DNA from: Candidatus Methylomirabilota bacterium
GTDB taxonomy: Bacteria > Methylomirabilota > Methylomirabilia > Methylomirabilales > 2-02-FULL-66-22
Direction of reading: 5' to 3'
NCBI GenBank assembly: GCA_016208645.1
Contig: JACQXP010000280.1
Span: 1-6,996, forward strand
Length of the DNA: 6,996 bases
The stretch's first letter is position 1. The number at the start of each line of letters is the position of its first letter. Both the position numbers and the translations under genes were made by a program. Shown here in pieces: positions 1 to 5,068 of the stretch. The notes below the pieces were generated by a model. It was not told the origin of the DNA. It saw only the letters and a program-made list of their open reading frames with translations, and ran no database searches.

Positions 1-665
1 CCGGAACAGCGGGGGACGGGCCGGCAGAAGTCCTTGCCCACGGCTACCAGCAGCCCATGGTATTCGTTGTACAGCGCGGTTTCCGGGGGAAGGCTCTCCA
101 GGAAGAGTGCCTGCACCCTATCGTATGTGGCATCCGGCCGGATCAGGCCGTGGCGACTCAGGATGCGGCGGGTATAGGCATCCACCACGAAGACCGGCAC
201 GCCCCCCGCATACAGCAGGATGGAGTCCGCCGTCTCCGGTCCGATTCCGGACACGGCCAGCAGCTCTTCCCGCAGGGTCGAGGGGTGTCGCGCGAACATC
301 CGCGAGAGCTTGAGCGCGTAGCCGGCCCGCAGGAAGCGGAGGAACCGTTTGACGCGCGCGGCCTTTGTCTTATAATATCCCGAGGGCTGGATCAGCCGCG
401 CCAGTTTTAGCGCGGGAAGCGCCGCCAGCGCCTCCGGCGTCAGGACGCGCGCCCGGCGCAGGTTGCCGATGGCCCGCGCGACATTCGTCCAGGCCGTATT
501 CTGGGTCAGGATGGCCCCGATGATCACCTCGAATCGGGTCCGTCCCGGCCACCAGCCCTGAGGTCCCAGGGCGCGCAGCATGGCCCGATACATGGCGCGG
601 AGCCGGGCAGACAGAGAACCCGAGTTCCGCTGGGGGCGTGAACGAGGGCGTGCACGGATCGGCAT
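1..665 (-). CDS. Endonuclease III-related HhH-GPD DNA glycosylase (COG2231-like), partial
   Basis: Base-excision-repair glycosylase of the endonuclease III superfamily, truncated at its C-terminus by the window edge. The minus strand reads an open frame containing GPQGWWPG, then FEVIIGAILTQNTAWTNV, then PSGYYKTKA, and the helix-hairpin-helix GIGPETADSILLYAGG followed by VFVVDAYTRRIL. These are hallmarks of the 'related to endonuclease III' subfamily. The catalytic Asp is D162 (codon 180-182). The Lys that gives classical Nth its AP-lyase activity is Glu here (E144, 18 residues before D162, the same spacing as K120/D138 in E. coli Nth), as I recall for MagIII-type monofunctional glycosylases. 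The last residues seen, DFCRPVPRC, look like the start of the [4Fe-4S] cysteine loop. Position 665 is the farthest upstream ATG. Similarity to the family only starts near the ATG at 593, neither start has a Shine-Dalgarno, and residues 1-24 are Arg-rich and poor, so 593 is equally likely. It is divergent from ruvX. Substrate unknown. Confidence 0.92.
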   Translation of the reverse strand, partial: MPIRARPRSRPQRNSGSLSARLRAMYRAMLRALGPQGWWPGRTRFEVIIGAILTQNTAWTNVARAIGNLRRARVLTPEALAALPALKLARLIQPSGYYKTKAARVKRFLRFLRAGYALKLSRMFARHPSTLREELLAVSGIGPETADSILLYAGGVPVFVVDAYTRRILSRHGLIRPDATYDRVQALFLESLPPETALYNEYHGLLVAVGKDFCRPVPRCS

Positions 666-708
666 GGGAGCGGACTCTGGCGCGATCCGGCAGGAAAGTC
701 AAGACGGA

Positions 709-1146
709 ATGCGCAAGATCCTGGCAGTCGATTGGGGGCGAGCCACCCTGGGCCTGGCGGTGAGCGATGATCTTGGCCTCACCGCCCAGGGACTGACCAG
801 TCTCCCCCGGGTCGGCGAGACGAAGGACGTGGAGGCCATCGGCGCCTTCGTCCGCGACCTGGGGATCGAGGCGATCGTGGTGGGGCTGCCCAAGAACATG
901 GATGGAAGCCTGGGACCCTCGGCCGATGCGGCCCAGACGTTCGCCCGGGCCCTGCACGACCGGCTGGGCGTCCCGGTTCATCTGTGGGACGAGCGGCTCA
1001 CCACCCTGGCCGCCGAGCGCGCGCTGGTAAGCGCAGGGGTGCGCCGCCGCGCGCGCCGCGCCGTCGTGGATCAGGTGGCAGCGACGATGATCCTTCAGGG
1101 CTTTCTGGATCGTCAGCGCGCCGTGGCCGAGCGGGGAGATTCCTAG
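709..1146 (+). CDS. ruvX: RuvX/YqgF family Holliday junction resolvase-like nuclease
   Basis: RNase H-fold protein of the YqgF/RuvX family, cytoplasmic, linked to Holliday-junction resolution and to 16S rRNA 5'-end processing in different bacteria. The product is 145 residues, normal for the family. Visible motifs: VDWGRATLGLAVSD at residues 7-20 (the DxGxxxxGxAxSD nucleotide-binding strand, D8), VVGLPKNMDGSLG at 57-69, WDERLTT at 93-99 (E95), and DQVAATMILQGFLD at 121-134 (D121). D8, E95 and D121 match the expected acidic metal-binding set. The frame is open further upstream to 580, but the ATG at 709 gives the correct N-terminus and is preceded by AGGAAAG (692-698) about ten bases upstream. 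Its stop is 3 bp before mltG, so the two are almost surely co-transcribed; ruvX-mltG adjacency is seen in several phyla. Confidence 0.95.
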   Translation: MRKILAVDWGRATLGLAVSDDLGLTAQGLTSLPRVGETKDVEAIGAFVRDLGIEAIVVGLPKNMDGSLGPSADAAQTFARALHDRLGVPVHLWDERLTTLAAERALVSAGVRRRARRAVVDQVAATMILQGFLDRQRAVAERGDS

Positions 1147-1149
1147 CGG

Positions 1150-2193
1150 ATGGCGGCGAGCCTTCCCACCCGATTCCGAGGGCTGAGCGCCATCCTCCTC
1201 GCCCTGGTCCTGACCGCCGTCGGAGTCCGCACGTACCTCCAGTCTGATGGGGACCGCCTCCTCGGGGCGGGGGCGGGTCCCGGCACCATCGTCTACATCA
1301 AGCCCCGGACAGGCGTCCAGGAGATCGCCCAGACCCTGCGGGAGGCCGGCATCATCCAAAGCCGCTGGGCCTTCGTGGCGCTGGCCTACCTCCAGGGGTC
1401 CCTCACGCGTTTGCAGGCTGGCGAGTATGAATTCACCCCCGGCATGTCCCTCCTGGAGATCCTGCGGAAGCTCGAGGCGGGCCGGGTCATCACGCATCAG
1501 GTCACCATCCCCGAGGGGTTCACGGCGCAGGATATCGCCCGGCTGCTCGCCGGAGAGCGACTGGTGAATGCGGAGCGCTTCACGGCCCTGGCGAAGGATC
1601 TCCAACTCGTCGAGAGCCTGGATGTCCCCGGCGACAGCCTGGAGGGCTATCTCTTTCCCGACACCTACCGGCTCACCCGGGGGATGGGTGAGGAGGAAAT
1701 CCTCCGGATCATGGTCGCCCGCTTCCATCAGGCGCTCCCGAAGGACTTCGACCTTCAGGCCGAGCGTCTGGGGCTGGACCTCCACTCGGTGGTCACGCTG
1801 GCCTCCCTCATCGAGAAGGAAGCGAAGCTGGATCGCGAGCGACCGGTCGTGGCCGCCGTATTCCACAACCGCCTGCGGCGAAACATGCCCCTCCAGTCGG
1901 ATCCGACGGCGGTCTACGGTGCACCCGGGCCGCGGCGCAGGATCACGTCGCTGGATCTGCGGCGCAAGACGCCCTACAACACCTACCTGAAGGCCGGGTT
2001 GCCGCCGGGGCCTATCGCCAATCCGGGGCTGGCCTCGCTGCTGGCGGCGCTGAACCCGGCGCGGGTGAGCTTCCTGTATTTCGTGGCCAAGAACGACGGG
2101 ACCCACTTTTTCTCGCGGACGCTGGAACAGCACGCACAGGCAGTACGCAAGTACCAGGCGAGGGACGAGGCCTCCGGGAACAGCGGCTCGTGA
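1150..2193 (+). CDS. mltG: Endolytic murein transglycosylase MltG
   Basis: Membrane-anchored lytic transglycosylase (YceG family) that cleaves nascent glycan strands and helps set their length; acts on the periplasmic side of the inner membrane. It has 347 residues, in the family range. Order: a short cytoplasmic tail, one N-terminal membrane helix (about 11-30), a LysM-like small domain (about 44-84, including VYIKPRTGVQEIAQTLREAG), a second lobe (about 90-150), then the catalytic domain. The core TLASLIEKEAKLDRER spans 216-231, with the presumed catalytic Glu at 222 (by position equivalent to E218 of E. coli MltG). It is followed by FHNRL, LQSDPTAVYG (248-257), TPYNTYLKAGLPPGPIANPG and the terminal YFVAKNDGTHFFS. 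All the classic family blocks are present, so it should be active. The ATG lies 3 bp after the ruvX stop, with a GGGAG at about 1134-1138 inside ruvX as likely ribosome site. Confidence 0.97.
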   Translation: MAASLPTRFRGLSAILLALVLTAVGVRTYLQSDGDRLLGAGAGPGTIVYIKPRTGVQEIAQTLREAGIIQSRWAFVALAYLQGSLTRLQAGEYEFTPGMSLLEILRKLEAGRVITHQVTIPEGFTAQDIARLLAGERLVNAERFTALAKDLQLVESLDVPGDSLEGYLFPDTYRLTRGMGEEEILRIMVARFHQALPKDFDLQAERLGLDLHSVVTLASLIEKEAKLDRERPVVAAVFHNRLRRNMPLQSDPTAVYGAPGPRRRITSLDLRRKTPYNTYLKAGLPPGPIANPGLASLLAALNPARVSFLYFVAKNDGTHFFSRTLEQHAQAVRKYQARDEASGNSGS

Positions 2194-2278
2194 TATCTCG
2201 GCGTCCATTCCCCGTGCCGGCGACCGGACCGCGACCCGTGGGCAATGCAGCGCACCTGGGGAGGAATCGGAGGACCGC

Positions 2279-3037
2279 ATGAGGCCGTGGGCCAGAATGG
2301 CGATGGCCGGAGGGATCGTGGCGGCCCTGGCAGCCTGCACGGGGCCCGAGGCCGAGCTTGCCCGGGAACAGTCGGCCCAGTCACACTATGACATCGGACT
2401 CGGCGCGCTCGCCGAGAACAACCTCAACAAGGCCATCAGCGAGTTCCGGAACGCCACCGAAGAGAATCCCCGCAACGCCCGCAACTTCCATGCGCTGGGG
2501 AACGCCTACCTCCGCAACCAGCAGGTTGACGAGGCCATTCAGGCCCTCCGCCGCGCCGTCGAGCTGGATCGCCGCCTGTCCGACGCTTTCAATGACCTCG
2601 GGGCGGCCTACATGCGGAAGCAGATGTGGGACCTCGCCATTGATGCCTTCCGCCGGGCGCTGGCCAATCCGCAGTATCTGAATCCGGAGTTAGCCTACAG
2701 GAACCTGGGAAACATCTACCTCACCCGGGGCCAATACGAGCAGGCGGCCGAGGAGTTCCGCAGGCTCCTGGACCTCATCCCCCAGTCGCCCGAGGGCCAC
2801 TTCTTCCTGGGCCAAACCCTCCTGGCACAGGGGAAGCTGGAGGAGGCGCGGGAGAAGGTCGAGCAGGCGATCAAGCTGGATGGAACCAACCCAGCCTTCC
2901 ACTTGCAAATGGGGGTCACCCTCCTGCGCCTGGGCCGGCGCGCGGAGGCGCGGGAGAGCTTCCGGAAAGCGGTGGACATCAATCCGGCCGGCCCGGAGGC
3001 CCAGGAGGCCCGCCGGTACTTGAGAGAGTTGAACTAA
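2279..3037 (+). CDS. TPR-repeat lipoprotein, PilF/Tgl-like
   Basis: Predicted lipoprotein built almost wholly of tetratricopeptide repeats. The signal peptide has a short basic start, a hydrophobic core (about 7-19) and a lipobox LAAC with the lipidated Cys at 20. Residue 21 is Thr, so an outer-membrane destination is likely in a diderm. Six TPR units follow at roughly 34-67, 68-101, 102-136, 137-171, 172-205 and 206-239, each with the W/LG-Y-A-F-P type spacing (for example AFNDLGAAYMRKQMWDLAID). Size (252 residues), lipobox and repeat number resemble PilF/PilW/Tgl pilotins, which help type IV pilus secretins assemble. No pilus gene is in view, so that role is inference; a general scaffold is possible. 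It follows mltG after 85 bp, and a strong GGAGGA (2269-2274) precedes the ATG, so it is probably the third gene of the ruvX-mltG transcription unit. Confidence 0.9.
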   Translation: MRPWARMAMAGGIVAALAACTGPEAELAREQSAQSHYDIGLGALAENNLNKAISEFRNATEENPRNARNFHALGNAYLRNQQVDEAIQALRRAVELDRRLSDAFNDLGAAYMRKQMWDLAIDAFRRALANPQYLNPELAYRNLGNIYLTRGQYEQAAEEFRRLLDLIPQSPEGHFFLGQTLLAQGKLEEAREKVEQAIKLDGTNPAFHLQMGVTLLRLGRRAEARESFRKAVDINPAGPEAQEARRYLRELN

Positions 3038-3043
3038 CCATTG

Positions 3044-3105
3044 CAAAACTGACAACCGACAATGCAAAACCGACCGATGGGCTGATCGGTTGTCCGTTTG
3101 ACAGG
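3044..3105. repeat. 7-nt periodic repeat with short inverted partner (element A)
   Basis: The sequence after the TPR gene can be laid out in 7-base words: CAAAACT, GACAACC, GACAATG, CAAAACC, GACCGAT, a 6-base loop GGGCTG, then ATCGGTT, GTCCGTT, TGACAGG. ACCGAT (3073-3078) and ATCGGT (3085-3090) form a perfect 6-bp stem, and CAAAAC occurs twice exactly 21 bases apart. No T-tract follows the stem, so it is not a clear intrinsic terminator. It resembles the two stronger elements at 3656-3891 and 5639-5744 in design, but is the weakest case and could be partly chance. Confidence 0.5.
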
Positions 3106-3132
3106 GAATGTCGTTCTTCGGGAGACATCGGC

Positions 3133-3654
3133 ATGAAACCAGAAGACTCACGCGAGGCGTCCGGGTGGGCGGAACGGCTGGAAAGCTTGGCCCGGTGCAT
3201 CCCCGGCGTGGGGCGCTACCAGGATCGGGAGGGACTGCGCGAAACGGACAGGCAGGTCCGGATACACCTGGCGGATCTGCTGGCAGGCCTCAGCCGGACC
3301 GTGGAGGACGCAGAGCGACGTGTCACCGAGGCTCGCGCCCTGGATCGGCTCCCCGCCCTGGATCGCGTGGCGCGTTTGCTGAACACGCTGGCCGATCGGA
3401 TCCGGTTCGCCAGCTATGGCTTCACCGGCGTCTTCGACCTGCACAAGATCCGGGAGACGGAGCTGGCCGCCCTGCACCGCTTCGACCTGGCGCTGGTCGA
3501 GGCCGTTTCTCGCCTGCGGGCCCCGCTCCAGGCGCTGGCCGATGCCGCGTCAGACGAGGGGGCCTTCCCCCAGGCGCTGCGGGCAGTGGAGGCGGCGCTT
3601 CAGGAGTTCGAGCAGACCCTGGCGGAACGGGACCGGCAGGCGCGCGGCCTCTAG
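3133..3654 (+). CDS. Conserved-looking all-helical protein of unknown function, upstream of SPFH gene
   Basis: Hypothetical cytoplasmic protein of 173 residues with no signal peptide or membrane segment. I cannot assign a function. Two blocks look conserved rather than random: CIPGVGRYQDREGLRETDRQ (22-41) and RIRFASYGFTGVFDLHKIRE (89-108). I have an impression of similar blocks (PG-x-x-x-Y-x-x-R/KE...R-x-x-D; SYG-x-x-G-x-FD) in short proteins near zinc-ribbon/SPFH genes of other bacteria, but cannot verify it. The rest is Leu/Ala/Arg/Glu-rich with heptad-like spacing (about 45-85 and 110-170), so a helical bundle or coiled coil is likely. The ATG has GGGAG (3120-3124) eight bases upstream, supporting this start. 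A long palindrome begins 2 bp after its stop and 253 bp separate it from the SPFH gene, so co-transcription is not certain. It could be a functional counterpart of a PspA-like helical partner, but has no visible PspA similarity. Confidence 0.83.
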   Translation: MKPEDSREASGWAERLESLARCIPGVGRYQDREGLRETDRQVRIHLADLLAGLSRTVEDAERRVTEARALDRLPALDRVARLLNTLADRIRFASYGFTGVFDLHKIRETELAALHRFDLALVEAVSRLRAPLQALADAASDEGAFPQALRAVEAALQEFEQTLAERDRQARGL

Positions 3655-3655
3655 C

Positions 3656-3691
3656 CCCGATTATTCGCGAACCCCTTCGCGAATAATCGGG
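3656..3691. repeat. Perfect 16-bp-arm hairpin just after the helical-protein gene
   Basis: Perfect inverted repeat: CCCGATTATTCGCGAA (3656-3671), loop CCCC (3672-3675), TTCGCGAATAATCGGG (3676-3691). It starts 2 bp after the TAG of the upstream gene, the position of a terminator, but no run of T follows on either strand, so a classical intrinsic terminator is not supported. It forms the left flank of the larger composite element. Confidence 0.9.
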
Positions 3692-3769
3692 AGGAATGAC
3701 CAAATCCCAATGGCCAATGACCAATTGCGGATGCGAATCGAACCGGGGCATTTGACGGCGCGCTGCGGG

Positions 3770-3808
3770 ACCCATCGCACCGCCCGGGGCGGGCGAGGTG
3801 CGATGGGT
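3770..3808. repeat. Central hairpin of element B
   Basis: ACCCATCGCACC (3770-3781) and GGTGCGATGGGT (3797-3808) are perfect 12-base inverted arms. Inside them GCCCG (3782-3786) and CGGGC (3790-3794) continue the stem around a GGG loop, leaving only a 2-base bulge (3795-3796). The result is a very stable 17-bp GC-rich hairpin. No T-tract follows. Confidence 0.85.
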
Positions 3809-3860
3809 GCCCCACCAGCATTGGTCATTGGAAATTGGTCATTGGTCATTTGATCTGGGG

Positions 3861-3884
3861 AATTCACGCTACTGCTCGTGAATT
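3861..3884. repeat. Right-flank hairpin of element B
   Basis: AATTCACG (3861-3868) and CGTGAATT (3877-3884) are perfect 8-base arms around an 8-base loop CTACTGCT. It lies 14 bp before the AGGAGGAGG of the SPFH gene, so if transcribed it would sit in the 5' leader. The GTG at 3878 that could extend the SPFH frame upstream is within its right arm. Confidence 0.75.
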
Positions 3885-3897
3885 ATTCGGGCAGGAC

Positions 3898-3906
3898 AGG
3901 AGGAGG
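3898..3906 (+). promoter_or_regulatory. Strong Shine-Dalgarno of the SPFH gene
   Basis: Three tandem AGG triplets (AGGAGGAGG) end one base before the ATG at 3908. The first AGGAGG (3898-3903) gives four bases of spacing to that ATG, and the second (3901-3906) is 13 bases before the in-frame ATG at 3920. This fixes the start in the 3908/3920 area and argues against the GTG at 3878, which lies upstream of it. Confidence 0.8.
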
Positions 3907-3907
3907 T

Positions 3908-5068
3908 ATGACGATCGCCATGGAGGTCATCGAGTGGTTCGATCCGGACGGCCGGCAGTTCGTGCACCGGATCCCGGAGGAGGGCTCCGCCGACATCAAG
4001 ATGGGCGCCCAGCTCATCGTCCGGGAGAGTCAGGCGGCCGTTTTCTTCCGTGACGGGAAGGGGCTGGACGTCTTCGGGCCGGGGCGGCACACGCTGTCCA
4101 CCATGAACCTGCCCATCCTGACGAAAGTCCTGAGCCTGCCCTGGGGATTCACGAGCCCCTTCCGCGCCGAGGTCTACTTCGTCAACCTGAAGGTGTTCAC
4201 CGAACTCAAGTGGGGGACGAAGGAGCCGGTGGCGTTCAAGGATAAGGAGCTCGGGCTGGTCCGCTTGCGCGCCTTCGGCATCTTCACGGCGCGGGTCGCG
4301 CAGCCCCTTTTGTTCGTCAACACCCTGGTGGGCACGCAGGGTGCCTATGGCTCGGAACAGGTGGAGGGCTACCTGCGGGAAGTGATCGTGTCCCGCCTGA
4401 ATGACTTTCTCGGGGAGCACGTGGACACCGTCCTCCAACTTCCCAAGCAGTACGACGAGATCGGCGTGGCGGTGAAGACGCGCCTGCAGGACGATTTTCG
4501 CCGCTACGGACTGGAGCTGATCGACTTCTTCATCAACGCCATCACCCCGCCGCCCGAGGTCCAGCGGATGATTGACGAGCGGTCGGGCATGGCGGCCGTC
4601 GGGAACCTGGACGATTTCCTGAAGTTCAAAGCCGCCAAGGCGCTGGGGGATGCGGCGTCGGGGGTTGGGGCGGGGGGGCAGGCCGCATCAGGCGGGCTGG
4701 GCGCAGGGCTGGGCGCCGGCGTGGGGGTGGGTCTGGGCTTCATGCTGCCCGGTATGATCTACCGAACCTTGCGCCCCGAAGATGCGGATCCCCAGCGCAT
4801 CCAGGAACGGGGAACGGTCAACTGCCCCGAGTGCCACGGCGACGTGCCCCTGATGGCCCGCTTTTGTCCTTCCTGCGGTCACCAGATGGTGGTGGCGAAC
4901 AAGTGCCCGCGCTGCGGGAAGAACGTCACCGCCCAGGCCAAGTTCTGTCCCGCCTGCGGCGTGGATCTCAAGGCGACGGTCACCTGCGGCCACTGCAAGA
5001 CCGTGGTGCCGCCCGGAACGAAATTCTGCACCAACTGCGGTGAAGCCATCGCTTCGCCTTCCTCGTGA
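3908..5068 (+). CDS. SPFH/band-7 domain protein with three C-terminal zinc ribbons (YdjI-like, COG4260)
   Basis: Stomatin/prohibitin-like scaffold protein with 386 residues. The N-terminal two thirds (about 5-240) is an SPFH domain of the 'virion core protein'/YdjI type: IKMGAQLIVRESQAAVFFRD (30-49), FGPGRHTL, LPWGFTSPFRAEVYFVN, RLRAFGIFTARV, then the helical part ending PPPEVQRMIDERSGMAAVGN. A Gly/Ala-rich linker (251-280) with a hydrophobic patch follows. Then come three CxxC-x10-CxxC ribbons: C306/C309/C320/C323, C333/C336/C347/C350 and C360/C363/C374/C377. There is no signal peptide or N-terminal membrane helix, so membrane association is probably peripheral or through partners, as reported for Bacillus YdjI, which links a PspA paralogue to the membrane together with YdjG/YdjH. 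Start chosen from AGGAGGAGG; 3920 is an alternative ATG. Its TGA overlaps the GTG start of the next gene by 4 bp, so the two are translationally coupled. Exact function is inferred. Confidence 0.93.
   Translation: MTIAMEVIEWFDPDGRQFVHRIPEEGSADIKMGAQLIVRESQAAVFFRDGKGLDVFGPGRHTLSTMNLPILTKVLSLPWGFTSPFRAEVYFVNLKVFTELKWGTKEPVAFKDKELGLVRLRAFGIFTARVAQPLLFVNTLVGTQGAYGSEQVEGYLREVIVSRLNDFLGEHVDTVLQLPKQYDEIGVAVKTRLQDDFRRYGLELIDFFINAITPPPEVQRMIDERSGMAAVGNLDDFLKFKAAKALGDAASGVGAGGQAASGGLGAGLGAGVGVGLGFMLPGMIYRTLRPEDADPQRIQERGTVNCPECHGDVPLMARFCPSCGHQMVVANKCPRCGKNVTAQAKFCPACGVDLKATVTCGHCKTVVPPGTKFCTNCGEAIASPSS

Larger units (their letters stand above)
3656..3891. repeat. 236-bp composite palindromic element (element B), MITE-like
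   Basis: The gap between the helical-protein gene and the SPFH gene is almost filled by nested symmetry. Ends: CCCGATTATTCGCGA on the left against the reverse complement of the right end, CCCGAATAATTCACGA, about 13 of 16 matching with one gap. Next inward are two 7-base word arrays in opposite orientation: 3698-3725 (GACCAAA, TCCCAAT, GGCCAAT, GACCAAT) and 3820-3847 (ATTGGTC, ATTGGAA, ATTGGTC, ATTGGTC), with 23 of 28 positions complementary. At the centre is a 12-bp-arm hairpin. No transposase frame and no obvious target-site duplication are present. It may be a non-autonomous mobile or REP-like element, or a structured leader of the SPFH operon. Its right end reaches to within 7 bp of the SPFH ribosome site. 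Confidence 0.65.

Noticed and set aside
580..708. Upstream extension of the ruvX frame to an ATG at 580
   Set aside because: It overlaps the divergent glycosylase coding region and its Arg-rich residues are not part of the RuvX family. ATG 709 has a good ribosome site and a normal N-terminus.
370..2340. A 656-codon minus-strand open frame across ruvX, mltG and the intergenic region
   Set aside because: It is antisense to two strongly recognised genes, its translation is Arg/Gly/Pro-rich without any family motif, and it overlaps the real minus-strand glycosylase in another frame. It is a GC-rich shadow.
3098..3126. TTGACA at 3098-3103 as a -35 box for the helical-protein gene
   Set aside because: No -10-like sequence occurs at 16-18 bases spacing. 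The expected position falls on the GC-rich ribosome site (3120-3124), too close to the start codon.
3656..3691. Rho-independent terminator
   Set aside because: The stem is perfect but no T-run follows in either direction, so I list it as a hairpin repeat instead.
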